Assembly: GCF_013409005.1 (NCBI RefSeq)
Contig: NZ_JACBZO010000001.1
Span: forward strand, 1,674,001-1,738,000
DNA length: 64,000 nucleotides
Direction of reading: 5' to 3'
From: Demequina lutea
GTDB lineage: Bacteria > Actinomycetota > Actinomycetes > Actinomycetales > Demequinaceae
Shown: in pieces, positions 36,842 to 47,550 of the stretch
Position numbering within the stretch: the stretch's first letter is position 1
Layout of the letters: every line of letters starts with the position of its first letter
Program-made: the position numbers and the translations under genes
The notes under the pieces: model-generated
What the model was told of the DNA's origin: nothing
The model's database searches: none
The model's input: the letters and a program-made list of their open reading frames with translations, nothing else

Positions 36842-38049
36842 GGCTGACCACCGCCATCGAGAATGCCGAAATAGGTGGCGGCCGATTCCACATCTTTGTC
36901 GCCGCGTCCGGACAAGTTGATGAGGATCGTCGCTTCGGGGCCGAGCTGCTTGCCCAGCTTGATCGCACCCGCGAGAGCATGCGCGGACTCGATCGCAGGC
37001 AGAATTCCCTCGGTGCGGGTGAGGAGGCGGAACGCGTCCATTGCCTCGGCATCGGTGATGGGCCAGTACTCGGCCCTCCCGATGTCCGCCAAGTACGCGT
37101 GCTGCGGACCCACGGCCGGGTAGTCGAGACCTGCCGAAATCGAGTGCGACGGCTGGGTCTGGCCGTCCCCATCCTGCAAGACGTAGGTCATCGCGCCGTG
37201 AAGCACTCCTGGACGTCCCCCAGTAATGGACGAGGCGTGCCTCCCGGAGTCCACCCCGTCGCCAGCGGCCTCGCAACCGATGAGCCTCACGTCGGCGTCG
37301 TCCAGGAAGGCATCGAAGATGCCGATGGCGTTTGAGCCGCCGCCGACGCAGGCGACCACGGCATCGGGAAGTCCGCCAAGCGCCATCATCTGCTCGCGCG
37401 CCTCGCGCCCGATGACTCGCTGGAAGTCACGAACCATCTCAGGGAACGGGTGGGGGCCCGCCGCGGTGCCGAAGATGTAGTTGGTGGTGTCGACGTTCGT
37501 CACCCAGTCGCGGTAGGCCTCGTTGATGGCGTCCCTGAGCGTTCGCGATCCCGTGGTGACGGGCACGACGGTCGCGCCAAGAAGGCGCATTCGGGCCACG
37601 TTGAGCGACTGCCGCTCCGTGTCTTCTTCGCCCATGTACACGACGCACTCGAGGTCCATGAGCGCGGCGGCCGTCGCGGTCGCGACTCCGTGCTGGCCCG
37701 CCCCAGTCTCCGCGATCACCCTCGTCTTGCCGATGCGCTTCGTCAGCAACGCCTGCCCAAGAACGTTGTTGATCTTATGAGATCCGGTGTGATTCAGGTC
37801 CTCGCGCTTGAGATAGACGCGAGCGCCGCCGGCGTGGGCCGCGAAACGCGGCACCGCAGTGACGATGCTTGGGCGGCCCGTATAGTCACGGGCGAGCCTG
37901 TCGAGTTCCGCCGCGAACGCTGGATCGTGCTTGGCCTTGTCGTAGGCGTCTGTTAACTCATCGAGCGCGGCCACAAGAGCCTCTGGAACGAACCGCCCCC
38001 CGTACGCGCCAAAGAAAGGACCGGCGGCGCCGGAAAGCGGATCTGTCAC
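36838..38049 (-). CDS. trpB: Tryptophan synthase beta chain
   Basis: PLP enzyme that condenses indole with L-serine to L-tryptophan. 403 aa. The PLP lysine is Lys92 in HTGSHKINN, the catalytic Glu lies in [10 protein letters not shown], and the phosphate-binding loop is [10 protein letters not shown] near residue 235. The N-terminus [14 protein letters not shown] is typical. The GTG start overlaps the trpC stop (GTGA), and its own stop overlaps the trpA start. All three trp junctions use this 4-nt overlap, which favours equal subunit output. Confidence 0.97.
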   Translation of the reverse strand: MTDPLSGAAGPFFGAYGGRFVPEALVAALDELTDAYDKAKHDPAFAAELDRLARDYTGRPSIVTAVPRFAAHAGGARVYLKREDLNHTGSHKINNVLGQALLTKRIGKTRVIAETGAGQHGVATATAAALMDLECVVYMGEEDTERQSLNVARMRLLGATVVPVTTGSRTLRDAINEAYRDWVTNVDTTNYIFGTAAGPHPFPEMVRDFQRVIGREAREQMMALGGLPDAVVACVGGGSNAIGIFDAFLDDADVRLIGCEAAGDGVDSGRHASSITGGRPGVLHGAMTYVLQDGDGQTQPSHSISAGLDYPAVGPQHAYLADIGRAEYWPITDAEAMDAFRLLTRTEGILPAIESAHALAGAIKLGKQLGPEATILINLSGRGDKDVESAATYFGILDGGGQP

Positions 38050-38855
38050 GGACGCACCGCTCGCAATGCGGGGTGGGCTCCAGCGGCAACCATCTCCGCG
38101 ACTGCGGTGCGAGGGTCCTTGTCCTTGACCAGGGCTTCGCCAACCAGAACCGCGTCGGCACCCATGCGGGCGTACTCAACGACGTCGTGGCTGTCACGGA
38201 TGCCCGACTCGGCGACCTTGACGATGCCATCGGGAATGTGGGGTGCCACCCTGGCGAACGTGCCACGGTCGACCTCGAGGGTCTTCAGATTGCGCGCGTT
38301 GACGCCAATGACACGGGCTCCCGCGGCGACCGCGCGTGCCACTTCGGTCTCGTCATGCACCTCAACGAGGGCACACATCCCGAGCGAGTGAACGCGCTCC
38401 ACAAGGCTCTCGAGGGCCATCTGCTCGAGGGCCGCAACAATGAGCAAGACCATGTCGGCGCCGTGGGCTCGCGCCTCCCACACCTGGTACGGGGTGACGA
38501 TGAAGTCCTTGCGGAGAATTGGGATGTCGACCTTGCCGCGCACGTCGTCGAGGTCGCTGAGAGAACCCCCGAATCGGCGCTCTTCCGTGAGCACGGAGAT
38601 GACGCTGGCGCCACCTGCCTCGTACTCGGTGGCGAGCGCTGCGGGATCGGTGATTTCCGCGAGGGCGCCCCTCGAAGGGCTGGACCTCTTCACCTCGGCA
38701 ATCACCGAGACTTCGGGAGTCTGCAACTTCTGAAGCGCGTCAATTGCGCTCGGAAGCCGTGCAGCGCGGGCCTTCAATTCATCCATCGACGTGGCCATTT
38801 CACGTGCCGCGAGGTCACTTCTCACACCTGCGACGATGCCATCTAGAACGCTCAT
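38046..38855 (-). CDS. trpC: Indole-3-glycerol phosphate synthase
   Basis: Forms indole-3-glycerol phosphate from CdRP, the step before TrpA. 269 aa TIM barrel, a stand-alone enzyme not fused to TrpF. Signatures are [13 protein letters not shown] (catalytic Lys, about 56-68), the lysine in ILRKDFI near 117, [13 protein letters not shown] near 190 and VAESGI near 216. The ATG has a strong ribosome-binding site (GGGAGGTGG, 8 nt upstream). A TACCAT -10-like box lies 20 nt before the ATG, so trpCBA and lgt could be transcribed apart from trpE. The 224-bp gap upstream shows no leader peptide rich in Trp codons that I could identify. Confidence 0.96.
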   Translation of the reverse strand: MSVLDGIVAGVRSDLAAREMATSMDELKARAARLPSAIDALQKLQTPEVSVIAEVKRSSPSRGALAEITDPAALATEYEAGGASVISVLTEERRFGGSLSDLDDVRGKVDIPILRKDFIVTPYQVWEARAHGADMVLLIVAALEQMALESLVERVHSLGMCALVEVHDETEVARAVAAGARVIGVNARNLKTLEVDRGTFARVAPHIPDGIVKVAESGIRDSHDVVEYARMGADAVLVGEALVKDKDPRTAVAEMVAAGAHPALRAVRP

Positions 38856-39079
38856 GTGTTTGCCACCTCCCAGGGTCAATGGTACCGCCGTCCTAGGACC
38901 TTCTGGAACGCCGACCGAGCGAGCGCGGGCGCAGCCCGGGGCGTCTTTGACGTAAGCAGTGCACGAAGGCGGCGGGTGGCGGATGAAGGCTCAAAAGCGT
39001 CGGGGGTTGCCACCGAGCGAGTCCCTGCGCGGGGCGGTGGGGATAGTGACCGGACCGAATCGGAAGTCCGTGCTCACGG
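38856..39079. other. 224-bp gap upstream of trpC
   Basis: No gene recognised. The right end is just after the DUF2752 stop; the left end holds the trpC ribosome-binding site and a TACCAT hexamer (minus strand, 38876-38881). No terminator/antiterminator pair was obvious. Confidence 0.4.
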
Positions 39080-39508
39080 TCAAGGCCGGAGGAACTCGAG
39101 GCCCGGAAGGTTACGGAGGACCCAGAACGCCCCGAGGACTCCCACATACGCCCACACCATCGGAACCGTAATGCGAACCCGAGGCACGCGCACTCCCCAC
39201 GAGTTCAGCACCCACCACAAGAAGCCGATCGCCGCTGGCGGTACCACGAAAAGAACCACGAACGCATTCTCATGGAGTGCGCGCCCAATGTGACCCGATA
39301 CCAGGTCATACATGGCCCGCGTGCCCCCACAACCGGGACAATAGAGCCCGGTCGTGTGCAGCAGCATGCACGGAGGGAAGATCCTCTCCGCATGAGGATT
39401 CCTGACGACAACATAGGCAAGCGAAGAAATGGCCGCGGCCGCCACCCCCGCGGGGGCGAGGAGTCGTCGAAGACGCACCTCTCCCGCAGGGGGGCGGTCA
39501 ACCATCAT
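39080..39508 (-). CDS. DUF2752 membrane protein
   Basis: A 142-aa protein with three hydrophobic segments and the DUF2752 signature: PPCMLLHTTGLYCPGCGGTRAMYDLVSG-type core (about residues 43-70), where CPxCGxTR is diagnostic, followed by ALHENAFVVLFV. Its function is unknown. The start is one of two adjacent ATGs (39508 or 39505) with no clear ribosome-binding site. It is the third of three small membrane-protein genes between trpE and trpC, 13 nt after the DUF4190 gene. Confidence 0.8.
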   Translation of the reverse strand: MMVDRPPAGEVRLRRLLAPAGVAAAAISSLAYVVVRNPHAERIFPPCMLLHTTGLYCPGCGGTRAMYDLVSGHIGRALHENAFVVLFVVPPAAIGFLWWVLNSWGVRVPRVRITVPMVWAYVGVLGAFWVLRNLPGLEFLRP

Positions 39509-39521
39509 CGTGACCACGAAA

Positions 39522-39878
39522 TTAGTTCGTGCCCCAGTTGAAGGAGTTGCCCGAGGCGATTCCCAGGATCGACAGAATGATGACCACAATCGAGAGTGCG
39601 ACGCCGACGATGCCTAGGATGAAGCCGACATTTGCAAGTCCACGGTTGTTGGCCTCGCCGGACAAGACAGCCTTCTTGCCGAGCATGCCAAGCACTACTG
39701 CGCCGACGGCGAAGAGGATGCCGCTGCCCCAGCAACAAGCGAGCAGGATGCCGAGAATACCGACGATGAGGGCAACAATCCCCATCCAGTTCTTGGCGGT
39801 CGGGTTCGGGCCGGACGGCATGCCCATGTTCGGCGGCATTTGCGGCGGCATCGAGGGGGGCGGGGGAATTTCAGTCAT
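39522..39878 (-). CDS. DUF4190-type small membrane protein
   Basis: A 118-aa protein with a Pro/Met-rich cytosolic head (PPPPSMPPQMPP) and two hydrophobic segments around residues 32-62 and 83-108, linked by GKKAVLSGEANNRGLANVG. This layout matches DUF4190 proteins, whose role is unknown. The ATG has a clear ribosome-binding site (AAAGGAGA). It lies between the HGxxPAAW-like gene and the DUF2752 gene. Confidence 0.78.
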   Translation of the reverse strand: MTEIPPPPSMPPQMPPNMGMPSGPNPTAKNWMGIVALIVGILGILLACCWGSGILFAVGAVVLGMLGKKAVLSGEANNRGLANVGFILGIVGVALSIVVIILSILGIASGNSFNWGTN

Positions 39879-39920
39879 GTGCGATCTCCTTTGAAGAGGT
39901 AGAGGCGCGCCCTGCGCTCC

Positions 39921-40157
39921 CTACTTAAGCGGTTGCCCGAAACCGAGCGCCCGCAGCGTCGCACCCACTGCCAGGGCGACGACAAATACACCCGCGCCCA
40001 CCCACACGAGGGGGAACAGCGGGATCATGAATCCGATGGCGGCCACGAGCGCACCAAGAACAATGAGGCCATTCGTGACCCAACCGGCCAGCGTGCTTCC
40101 ATGGTTCTTGGGCGCGACATCGGGCAGGTTATGGGGTTCAATCTTCGAGGCAGGCAT
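39921..40157 (-). CDS. HGxxPAAW-like small membrane protein
   Basis: A 78-aa protein with two hydrophobic segments. NHGSTLAGW (about residues 18-26) corresponds to the HGxxPAAW motif of a family encoded between trpE and trpC in many actinobacteria, with Pro-Ala-Ala changed to Leu-Ala-Gly. Function unknown. The ATG at 40157 has AGGAG 5 nt upstream; a GTG two codons earlier overlaps that site and is less likely. A TAGACT -10-like box (40184-40189) overlaps the trpE stop codon. Confidence 0.78.
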   Translation of the reverse strand: MPASKIEPHNLPDVAPKNHGSTLAGWVTNGLIVLGALVAAIGFMIPLFPLVWVGAGVFVVALAVGATLRALGFGQPLK

Positions 40158-40183
40158 AATCACTCCTTTGGGAACTGGTCGAA

Positions 40184-40189
40184 AGTCTA
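40184..40189 (-). promoter_or_regulatory. Candidate -10 box overlapping the trpE stop codon
   Basis: TAGACT on the minus strand; its first three bases are the TAG stop of trpE. It could drive the three small membrane-protein genes. Confidence 0.35.
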
Positions 40190-41746
40190 GCGAGAAGATG
40201 CTGGAACCAACAGGTTTGCGCGTGAGACTGCGCGCAACATTGCGGCCGCCTTATCTCGAGTCTCTTGCGCCTCGGAGGTCGGAACCGAATCGGCGACGAT
40301 GCCCGCACCTGCCTGCACGTACGCGACGCCGTCCTTCACGACCGCAGTGCGAATAGCGATGGCGAGATCCATGTTTCCCGCAAAATCGAAGTAGCCAATG
40401 GCTCCTCCATAGAATCCGCGCCGCACGGGCTCGAGCTCGTCGATCAAGGCAATCGCGCGCGGCTTAGGCGCCCCCGACAGCGTTCCCGCAGGAAAGGTAG
40501 CGACGAACGCGTCGAGCGCGGTCGCATCGGCCTCGAGGGTGCCGACCACCGTCGAGCAAATATGCATGATGTGGCTGTAGCGATTGACCGCCATGAACTC
40601 GATGACCTCGACGGATGTGGGTTCGCATACCTTGACGAGGTCGTTGCGCGACAGGTCGACGAGCATGACGTGCTCCGCCGCCTCTTTCGGGTCGTTGAGC
40701 AGGTCAACCTCAAGCGCCTTGTCAAGTTCGGGCGTGCGTCCGCGCGGACGTGATCCCGCGATGGGGTACGTCAGCACGGCACGATTCTTGACGGTCACGA
40801 GCGATTCGGGACTAGCACCAACGATGGCAAACTCCCGGCCGTCGGCGTCCTCACACTCCAGGTAGTACATGTACGGACTCGGGTTGAGGGTCCTGAGCAC
40901 GCGATAGACGTCGAAGGCGCTCGCCGAGCACTCGGCATCGAATCGCTGCGAGGGCACGACCTGGAAGACGTCCCCTTCGCGAATCGACTCCTTGGCGTAC
41001 TTCACCATCTTCTCGTACTCGCCGACGGCAGACCGCTGGGTCACGGCGCCCTCAGGAAGCGCCGCATCGATCGCCATCGCTGGCAGCCTCGGTGCCGCGG
41101 CGAGCGCCGCCTCCATCGCGTCAATGCGGGACACCGCGGACGAGTAGGCGGCATCGATACCGGTGGGGAGCGCGTCAGAATTGACGGCGTTGGCGATGAG
41201 CCACACCGAACCGTCGATGTGGTCGAGAACCGCCAGGTCGGTGGCGAGCATCAGGAGCGCGTCGGGAACGTCGAGCTCGCGCTTGGCGTCTGCCGGAAGC
41301 GTGGGTTCCCATTGCCTGACGATGTCCCAGCCAAGCGCCCCGACTAGCCCACCCGTGAGCGGAGGCAAGCCCTCGATGTGCTCTGATGCAAGGAGCTCGA
41401 GCGCGGATCCGATGACGTCAAGGGGTTTGCCATCGGCGAGGCCAAGTGGCACGTCTCCCGACCACCGCGCGTTGTCGCCAACGATCGTCAACGACGCCCC
41501 GGACCGCACACCGATGAAGGAGTAGCGCGAGCGTGTTCCGTCGGGCTCGGCGGACTCAAGAATGAAGGTGCCAGGCCTCGATTGCGCCAAGGCGGCGTAG
41601 ACCGCAACGGGAGTCCAGTCGTCGGCGAGAAGTCGCCTCGCGACGGGCACCACGCGGTGGGTGGCCCCCAGGGCGACAAACTCATCCCTGCTAGGCCACG
41701 TGTCGCCCCACTCGAGCGACGTCGCTCCCACAGTCGGGGTCGTCAC
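40187..41746 (-). CDS. trpE: Anthranilate synthase component I
   Basis: Makes anthranilate from chorismate, the first committed step to tryptophan, using ammonia from a TrpG partner that is not encoded in this window. 519 aa. The N-terminal regulatory part has FILESAE (about residues 58-64), the tryptophan-binding motif, so feedback inhibition is expected. The chorismate-binding C-terminal domain has [40 protein letters not shown] and [11 protein letters not shown]. The GTG start overlaps the hisI stop (GTGA), tying the two pathways at the translational level. Confidence 0.96.
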   Translation of the reverse strand: MTTPTVGATSLEWGDTWPSRDEFVALGATHRVVPVARRLLADDWTPVAVYAALAQSRPGTFILESAEPDGTRSRYSFIGVRSGASLTIVGDNARWSGDVPLGLADGKPLDVIGSALELLASEHIEGLPPLTGGLVGALGWDIVRQWEPTLPADAKRELDVPDALLMLATDLAVLDHIDGSVWLIANAVNSDALPTGIDAAYSSAVSRIDAMEAALAAAPRLPAMAIDAALPEGAVTQRSAVGEYEKMVKYAKESIREGDVFQVVPSQRFDAECSASAFDVYRVLRTLNPSPYMYYLECEDADGREFAIVGASPESLVTVKNRAVLTYPIAGSRPRGRTPELDKALEVDLLNDPKEAAEHVMLVDLSRNDLVKVCEPTSVEVIEFMAVNRYSHIMHICSTVVGTLEADATALDAFVATFPAGTLSGAPKPRAIALIDELEPVRRGFYGGAIGYFDFAGNMDLAIAIRTAVVKDGVAYVQAGAGIVADSVPTSEAQETRDKAAAMLRAVSRANLLVPASSR

Positions 41747-42102
41747 GACGCGCCGCCAACGACGACAGGCAACGCTCCGCCCGCGTCAAAGCATGAGTGC
41801 GTTCCGGTATGGCACGCGGGGCCATCTTGCTCGACCTGGAGCAGGATGGCGTCGCCATCGCAATCGATCTCGGCGCTCAAGACTCGTTGCACGTGCCCTG
41901 AGGTGTCTCCCTTGCGCCAGATCTCGTTCCTACTGCGGCTCCAGTACACACCGCGCCCCGTAGCGAGCGTCTCGGCAAGGGCGTCGTCGCTCATCCACGC
42001 CACCATGAGCACACGACCGGTGGACGCCTCTTGAACGACGGCACACACGAGCCCCGCCTCATTGCGCTTGAGTTGTTGGGCGATCTCTTGAGCCAGACGC
42101 AT
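41743..42102 (-). CDS. hisI: Phosphoribosyl-AMP cyclohydrolase
   Basis: Opens the purine ring of phosphoribosyl-AMP, the third step of histidine synthesis. 119 aa, the mono-functional form without a HisE domain. It has the zinc/magnesium motif [11 protein letters not shown] with its aspartates and [14 protein letters not shown] with its cysteines, plus [17 protein letters not shown]. The ATG has AAGGA about 10 nt upstream. It lies 52 nt after the second ABC exporter gene and overlaps trpE by 4 nt. Confidence 0.95.
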   Translation of the reverse strand: MRLAQEIAQQLKRNEAGLVCAVVQEASTGRVLMVAWMSDDALAETLATGRGVYWSRSRNEIWRKGDTSGHVQRVLSAEIDCDGDAILLQVEQDGPACHTGTHSCFDAGGALPVVVGGAS

Positions 42103-42154
42103 GGCGCCTATCCTTGCACGGTGCGACGAAGAACCCGGGCCATATCGCACCGTG

Positions 42155-43966
42155 TCAATCGCGGGTCTGCGACACCCAGGCGCGGTGAAGCCGCTCGTAG
42201 GTGCCGCCCGCGCGCACCAACTCGGTGTGAGACCCGAACTCGACCAGCTCACCGTTGTCCATCACAGCGACAAAGTCGGCACGTTCCGCCGTCGAAAGAC
42301 GGTGAGCAATCACCACGGCGGTGCGGCCCTTCATCAAGGCCTCGAGGGCACGCGAGATGCGAACCTCCGTCGACGGGTCCACCGCAGAGGTGGCCTCGTC
42401 GAGGATGAGAACGTCGGGGTCCGTCAGGTAAGCGCGGGCGATGCTGACAAGCTGCCTCTCCCCCGCGCTGAGAAGCTCGCCCCTCGTGCCGACCGCCGTG
42501 TCGAGTCCGTGGCTCGTGCCCTCGAGCCACGTATGGAGGCCGAGCGCCTCGAACGCTTCCTGACCGGCCGCGTGCAGGTCTTCGTCCGACGCGGCTGGCA
42601 GGGAGTAACGGAGGTTGTCCGAAATGGTGCCCTCAAAGAGGAAGCCCTCTTGCGGAACGACCGCCAGGCGGTCCCTCAGCTCCGCGAAGGCCACATCTCG
42701 CACGTCGATGCCTGAGAGCGCGATGCGACCCTCGGTCGGGTCGAAGAACCGAGACATGAGCCTCGCGAGAGACGTCTTGCCGGAACCCGTTTGCCCCACG
42801 ATCGCCAGCCGTTTGCCCGCGGGCACCGTGAAGGTGATGCCCTTGAGCACCTCTTCGTCGCCCTCATACGTGAGCCTGATGCCCTCGACCGTGAGGTCCA
42901 ACGTGCCCGCTGGCAACGCCACGGGCGAGTCCGGATCGGCGACCGTCGCCTCGGCGTCCACGAGCTCGATCACGCGCTGCCAGCCAACGAGCGCGCGCTG
43001 CATCTCGGCGAGCATCTCGACGATCCACATGAGCGGACTCGAGAACATGTAGACGAGCAGAGCGAACGCGGCCACAGTGCCCACCGACAGTGTGCCCCTC
43101 ACACCAAGTGCCGTGCCGACGACGAGCGCCGCACCCGTCGCGAACGACTGCCCGAATGCCGTCATCGAGAAGCTCGACGACGCGAGCCACGCCGCGCGAC
43201 GTTCGCGCTTGGCGATGCCGTCGATCTCATCCCTCAACCGCTGACGCATGCGCGCCTGAACGCCGTATGACCGAATGGTCGCCACGCCAACGAGTTGCTC
43301 GGACGTGCGTCCCAAGAGATCAGCCATCCTCGCCCTGATGTCGCCAAAGGCGCGCGAAATCGCAGGCTGGAACCGCATCGTGACCGCGAGCAGGGGCACA
43401 TAACAACCCACGACGACGAGCGCGAGTTGCCACGAATAGACCGCCATCACGATGAGAACGACGGTCGACTCGAACGCGGCCACCATCATGCCCGCGCCTG
43501 TCCACTGCATGAGGTCCCTCATCGTGTCGACGTCGCCCGTCACCCTCGACACGTACCGCCCGCGCTGCTCCGAGTTCTGCGTGAGCACGGAGAGCTTGTG
43601 CACGTTATCGAATGCACGCTTGCGGAGCGTCGCGAGGCCAGCTTCCGCGGCGATCACCATGCGCCTTCGCACTCGCCACTCGACGAGCATCGAGATCAGC
43701 ACGACGACCGCGCCGCCGGCGACCAGCTGATGAACGATCGTGAGGTCCACGCCGCCAGGCGCCAAGAGGCCCTCGTCGGTCACGCGCTGGGTGAGGTAGG
43801 GAATGGTCGCCCGTGCCGACGCGGCTACCGCGGCGAGCGCGATCGTCACGCCCAGCCCCTTGCGCAGCTCCGGCGAGATGGCAAGCCCGCGTCGCAGGGT
43901 CTCGCCCAGGCCGATGCGCTTCACAAAGTCGCCGCGTTCGTCGGCCTCCAGATCAATCGGGGTCAT
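42155..43966 (-). CDS. ABC exporter half-transporter, subunit with intact Walker B
   Basis: A 603-aa half-transporter: six-helix membrane domain (about 35-320) and ATPase domain (about 350-590). Walker [14 protein letters not shown]-loop [11 protein letters not shown], Walker [12 protein letters not shown] with the catalytic Glu, and H-loop VIAHRLS are canonical, but the signature is LSAGERQ instead of LSGGQ. The preceding gene has the complementary defect, so the two should form an asymmetric heterodimer with one working and one degenerate ATP site, as in LmrCD/BmrCD/TM287-288. The substrate is unknown; such pairs export drugs or lipids. The start ATG overlaps the partner's stop (ATGA). Confidence 0.92.
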   Translation of the reverse strand: MTPIDLEADERGDFVKRIGLGETLRRGLAISPELRKGLGVTIALAAVAASARATIPYLTQRVTDEGLLAPGGVDLTIVHQLVAGGAVVVLISMLVEWRVRRRMVIAAEAGLATLRKRAFDNVHKLSVLTQNSEQRGRYVSRVTGDVDTMRDLMQWTGAGMMVAAFESTVVLIVMAVYSWQLALVVVGCYVPLLAVTMRFQPAISRAFGDIRARMADLLGRTSEQLVGVATIRSYGVQARMRQRLRDEIDGIAKRERRAAWLASSSFSMTAFGQSFATGAALVVGTALGVRGTLSVGTVAAFALLVYMFSSPLMWIVEMLAEMQRALVGWQRVIELVDAEATVADPDSPVALPAGTLDLTVEGIRLTYEGDEEVLKGITFTVPAGKRLAIVGQTGSGKTSLARLMSRFFDPTEGRIALSGIDVRDVAFAELRDRLAVVPQEGFLFEGTISDNLRYSLPAASDEDLHAAGQEAFEALGLHTWLEGTSHGLDTAVGTRGELLSAGERQLVSIARAYLTDPDVLILDEATSAVDPSTEVRISRALEALMKGRTAVVIAHRLSTAERADFVAVMDNGELVEFGSHTELVRAGGTYERLHRAWVSQTRD

Positions 43967-45828
43967 GATGCGCTCCCCTCATGCTCGTCTAGCCTTCGTT
44001 TCGTGTCCTGCTCGTAAGCCGTCACCAACTCCTTGTAGCCGGCGTCCCTCTCGAGAAGCTCGGCGTGCGATCCCGCGTCAACCACTCGCCCGTCATCGAC
44101 GTGAATGATGCGGTCGGCAAGCATGATTGACGCGAGTCGATAGGCGATGAGTAGGACGGTGGGGCCCGCGCCATCGGCGCGCAACGCCGCGAGAATCTCT
44201 TGCTCGACACCGGGATCGACCGCGGAGGTCGCGTCATCGAGCACGAGGACGCGAGGAGTGCGCACCAACGCGCGCGCGATCGCGACGCGTTGACGTTGGC
44301 CGCCCGACAAGTTCATTCCTCGCTCTTCGAGCTCCGCTTCAAGCGCGTTGCCGTGCTGGTGAAGACCAGCGACGACGTCGGCGATTGCCGCTCGCTTGAG
44401 CGCGAGCCACACCGCCTCGTCGGAATAGTCGTCGCCGAGTGTCACGTTGTCGCGCACCGTGCCAGCGAACACGAACGACGTTTGCGGCACGAGTGCCACG
44501 TGACTGCCGAGCGACTCGATCACTTCAATGTTGGAATCGTCGAGGATCACTGCGCCCTCGATCGCACGCGACAGGCGTGCGGCCGCGAGTGCCACCGTCG
44601 TCTTTCCCGCTCCGGTGGCACCAACGAGAGCCGTGACGGTGCCTGGCGCCAAGTCGAGCGTCACGTCGCGGACGATCACTACTGGATTGCCGTTCCCGTC
44701 GTCCGCGCCCACGTGCGCGCCCCTGAAGCCCAAGTGACCCGCGCCTTCGCGGGACAGCGTCAGGTGTCCGGGTTCATCGACCTCAGTGGCCGCCGCCGAG
44801 ATGCGCGACACCCTCTGGAACGACACCAGAGCGGAAGGCATCTGCCCAAGCACCCACCCGATGCCGCGGATCGGCACCGCAAGCAACGCCAACAGGTAGA
44901 TCGCCGACACGACATCGCCGACGGTCACCGCGCCTGCAGCCGCGCGGTACGCGCCCACGATCATGATCGCGAGAGAGCTGAGAGGCACCATGGAGTCCAT
45001 GAGCGGCTCAAACCAGCTCGACACTGCGCCCACGCGCGTGTCTGCGTCGCGAAGACCATCGACCTTGACAGCGAAGCGCTCGGACTCGATCTGTTCCGCA
45101 CCGAGCGCCTTGACGACGGTACCTCCCTCGAACGACTCGTGGGCGATCGTCGAGACCTCGGCACGCAGGCTCTGACCCGCATCCCACAACGGGCTGATGA
45201 CGCGTTCGTAGACGACGTTGACCGCCAACACGGCGGGAATCACCATCATCGCCGTGATGGCCAGCCACTTATCCATGACCGCCAGCCGGTAGCCTGCCGC
45301 GACCATCATGGTGAACGATCCGACCGTGAAGGCCAGGGGATGCAGAGGATTCGTCGCGGTTTCGGAGTCGGACGACATGGCGGAGAGCATTCGCCCGGCT
45401 GGGTTGGCGCGGTGCCAGCCCAGCGGAAGCGACGCGATCGCATCGGCCACGACGGTGCGGTGACGCGCGCCCACTCCAGCCACTGCCCCGCCCTGAACCG
45501 CCCTGCGAATCGCGATGAGGATGGCGTTGATGAGGCCGATGGCCACGAAGGCGGCACCGGCAATGAGGATGGCGGTGCGCCCTGATTGGGTGTGTTCGCC
45601 GAACCAACCCAGGATGGGCTCGCGGCGAATAGCGGGGATGACAACGTCGTCGACGATGATGCCAAGCAAGGATCCGAACACGACTGTGACGATTCCAAAG
45701 ATTCCCGCGGCGCCAATCGACACGGCAAATCGCCGCGGCTCAGTGCGCAAAGCGTGACCGAGGAGTTGGAAGGTCTTTCGGATGTAAGACCCGCTCAACT
45801 CGTACTCGGCCCGCTTGGTCCGACTCAC
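43963..45828 (-). CDS. ABC exporter half-transporter, subunit with degenerate ATP site
   Basis: A 621-aa half-transporter with six hydrophobic segments (about 35-330) and an ATPase domain (about 375-600). Walker [13 protein letters not shown] and the signature [15 protein letters not shown] are normal. Walker B is [12 protein letters not shown], with Asp replacing the catalytic Glu, and the H-loop is LIAYRLAS, with Tyr replacing His. These are the marks of the non-hydrolysing site of a heterodimeric exporter. Together with the next subunit's LSAGE this places both defects in the same composite site. The GTG start overlaps the hisF stop (GTGA), so the exporter is embedded between hisF and hisI. 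Confidence 0.92.
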   Translation of the reverse strand: MSRTKRAEYELSGSYIRKTFQLLGHALRTEPRRFAVSIGAAGIFGIVTVVFGSLLGIIVDDVVIPAIRREPILGWFGEHTQSGRTAILIAGAAFVAIGLINAILIAIRRAVQGGAVAGVGARHRTVVADAIASLPLGWHRANPAGRMLSAMSSDSETATNPLHPLAFTVGSFTMMVAAGYRLAVMDKWLAITAMMVIPAVLAVNVVYERVISPLWDAGQSLRAEVSTIAHESFEGGTVVKALGAEQIESERFAVKVDGLRDADTRVGAVSSWFEPLMDSMVPLSSLAIMIVGAYRAAAGAVTVGDVVSAIYLLALLAVPIRGIGWVLGQMPSALVSFQRVSRISAAATEVDEPGHLTLSREGAGHLGFRGAHVGADDGNGNPVVIVRDVTLDLAPGTVTALVGATGAGKTTVALAAARLSRAIEGAVILDDSNIEVIESLGSHVALVPQTSFVFAGTVRDNVTLGDDYSDEAVWLALKRAAIADVVAGLHQHGNALEAELEERGMNLSGGQRQRVAIARALVRTPRVLVLDDATSAVDPGVEQEILAALRADGAGPTVLLIAYRLASIMLADRIIHVDDGRVVDAGSHAELLERDAGYKELVTAYEQDTKRRLDEHEGSAS

Positions 45829-46595
45829 CTCACTGCGATGCCGGCCGAGCGCATCGCTTCCTTGACCTGGCCGATCGAGAGCGTTCCAAAATGGAATACG
45901 CTCGCGGCGAGAACGGCGTCGGCGCCCGCATGGGCCGCCGCTATGAAATCCTCGGGGCGGCCCGCGCCTCCCGAGGCAATGAGTGGTACTGACACGACGT
46001 CACGCACTTCCTTGATGATCTGGATGTCGAATCCGTCAGTGGTGCCGTCAGCATCCATCGAGTTGAGCAGGATTTCTCCCGCGCCCCACTCGGCGCCCTG
46101 CCGCGCCCACTCGACCGCGTCGATCCCAGTGCCACGACGACCACCGTGTGTCGTGACCTCGTAGCCCGATGGGGTGACCGTGTCACCCGCACATCGACGC
46201 GCGTCAACGGAGAGAACCAAAACCTGGTTGCCAAACCTACGCGCGATCTCGGAGATAAGCTCCGGTCGCGCGATTGCAGCCGTATTCACGCCTACCTTGT
46301 CCGCTCCCGCTCGGAGGAGAATGTCAACGTCGTCGGTGGAACGCACCCCTCCACCAACAGTCAGGGGGACAAAGACCTGCTCGGCGGTGCGCCTCACCAC
46401 GTCGAGCATCGTGGCTCGGCCCGCGGAAGACGCGGTCACATCGAGGAACGTCACCTCGTCTGCACCCTCCGCGCCATAACGCGCCGCCAACTCGACGGGG
46501 TCACCCGCGTCACGAAGGTTCGCGAAGTTGACGCCCTTGACAACGCGCCCCGCATCGACGTCGAGACAAGGAATGACCCTGATCGCTACGCCCAC
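45825..46595 (-). CDS. hisF: Imidazole glycerol phosphate synthase subunit HisF
   Basis: The cyclase subunit of IGP synthase. It uses ammonia from HisH to close the imidazole ring in histidine synthesis. 256 aa TIM barrel. The catalytic Asp11 equivalent is in [15 protein letters not shown] and the second catalytic Asp is in [13 protein letters not shown]. The phosphate loops GGGVRS and ASGGAG are present. HisH is not encoded here. The GTG start overlaps the FKBP gene's TAG by one base, with GAGGA about 6 nt upstream. The 3' end is coupled to the ABC exporter. Confidence 0.96.
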   Translation of the reverse strand: MGVAIRVIPCLDVDAGRVVKGVNFANLRDAGDPVELAARYGAEGADEVTFLDVTASSAGRATMLDVVRRTAEQVFVPLTVGGGVRSTDDVDILLRAGADKVGVNTAAIARPELISEIARRFGNQVLVLSVDARRCAGDTVTPSGYEVTTHGGRRGTGIDAVEWARQGAEWGAGEILLNSMDADGTTDGFDIQIIKEVRDVVSVPLIASGGAGRPEDFIAAAHAGADAVLAASVFHFGTLSIGQVKEAMRSAGIAVR

Positions 46596-47509
46596 TACGA
46601 GTCCTCGTTGTAGACGGCGAGGATATCGATCACATAGACGAGCGTACCTTCGCCCGGGTATCCCGCTGACTCCGGGACGATGAGCATCACGCGCGAGCCC
46701 ACGGTCTGATCGATCAGGCCCTCATCCCACGCTTGCAGCGCCTTTCCCACACCGATTTGCCCCTCGAACGGCGCCTGCTCAGGGGGCCAGGTCGACTGCT
46801 GGACGTCCCCCGCCTTCCAGGACTTACCGCCCTTCGAGCCGTCGGCGGTGTAGACCGCCTTGAACTGCGCGACGATGAACGAACCCTTCTTGACCTGGGT
46901 GCCATCTCCCCGAATCAACGTGGAGATCGACAGCTCCACGGGAAGGGCCTTGTTGGGGTCGAGCGTGATGTTCGGTTCACCCGTCGACTGCGAGGTCACC
47001 TGGGGGAAGTCGGGACTCACCGGGAGTTTCTCCCCCGTCGCCTCGTCGGACAGCACATCGATCACAATCACGATCGCCGGTTCACCCGTGAATTCTCCCT
47101 GAGGAGGCGCAATCGATAGGACCCGCGTGCCCACTCGCGCGGTGAGGAGGATGTTGTACAGGTCGTTGCCAAGGAGTTCTGGAGCCAACAGATACGACTG
47201 TGGGAGGCGATCGAACGTGTTCTTGAGCACTTCGTGAGTATTGAGAGATTCCACGAACACGTTGAGTAAGAGCGGCTGTCCATCCTTGAGCGTCGCGCCC
47301 TTGCCCTGCCACACCACCTTGGACTGTGACTTCGGGAATTTGAGGCCCGCGGGCCACGTCACCTTGGGCGAGAGGGTCTTGGACACACCCAACGTAATGA
47401 GTGAAATGTCGCCGACCGATGGCGAAACGCTCGCGTCCACTCCTGTGCTGCTTGAGCAGCCCGAGAGTAAGAGCGCTGCAGCCATCAAGGCAACGACCAC
47501 ACGACGCAT
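46595..47509 (-). CDS. FKBP-type peptidyl-prolyl isomerase lipoprotein
   Basis: A 304-aa secreted lipoprotein expected to speed proline isomerisation of proteins folding outside the membrane. A lipoprotein signal peptide (RR, hydrophobic stretch, LLLSGC near residue 18) is followed by two FKBP-like domains. The first (about 60-165) is divergent. The second (about 205-300) keeps the FKBP pattern with [46 protein letters not shown] and [10 protein letters not shown], though some active-site aromatics differ. GGAGG lies 5 nt before the ATG, and TAGAAT lies upstream (47535-47540). Confidence 0.88.
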   Translation of the reverse strand: MRRVVVALMAAALLLSGCSSSTGVDASVSPSVGDISLITLGVSKTLSPKVTWPAGLKFPKSQSKVVWQGKGATLKDGQPLLLNVFVESLNTHEVLKNTFDRLPQSYLLAPELLGNDLYNILLTARVGTRVLSIAPPQGEFTGEPAIVIVIDVLSDEATGEKLPVSPDFPQVTSQSTGEPNITLDPNKALPVELSISTLIRGDGTQVKKGSFIVAQFKAVYTADGSKGGKSWKAGDVQQSTWPPEQAPFEGQIGVGKALQAWDEGLIDQTVGSRVMLIVPESAGYPGEGTLVYVIDILAVYNEDS

Positions 47510-47534
47510 GTTTTCCTCCAAGGGCAGGCGCACC

Positions 47535-47540
47535 ATTCTA
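47535..47540 (-). promoter_or_regulatory. Candidate -10 box of the FKBP lipoprotein gene
   Basis: TAGAAT on the minus strand lies 25 nt before the ATG, in the short gap after pafA. With the GGAGG ribosome-binding site this gives a conventional short leader. Confidence 0.4.
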
Positions 47541-47550
47541 GGGGCGCTCG

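Noticed and set aside
38856..39079. trp attenuator or leader peptide
   Set aside because: No short frame with clustered Trp codons and no alternative hairpins were found by eye; a computational fold would be needed to exclude it fully.
47208..47225. Second LexA-like site (TCGAAC near 47213)
   Set aside because: The spacing between half-sites is 2 nt instead of 4 and it lies inside the FKBP coding region.
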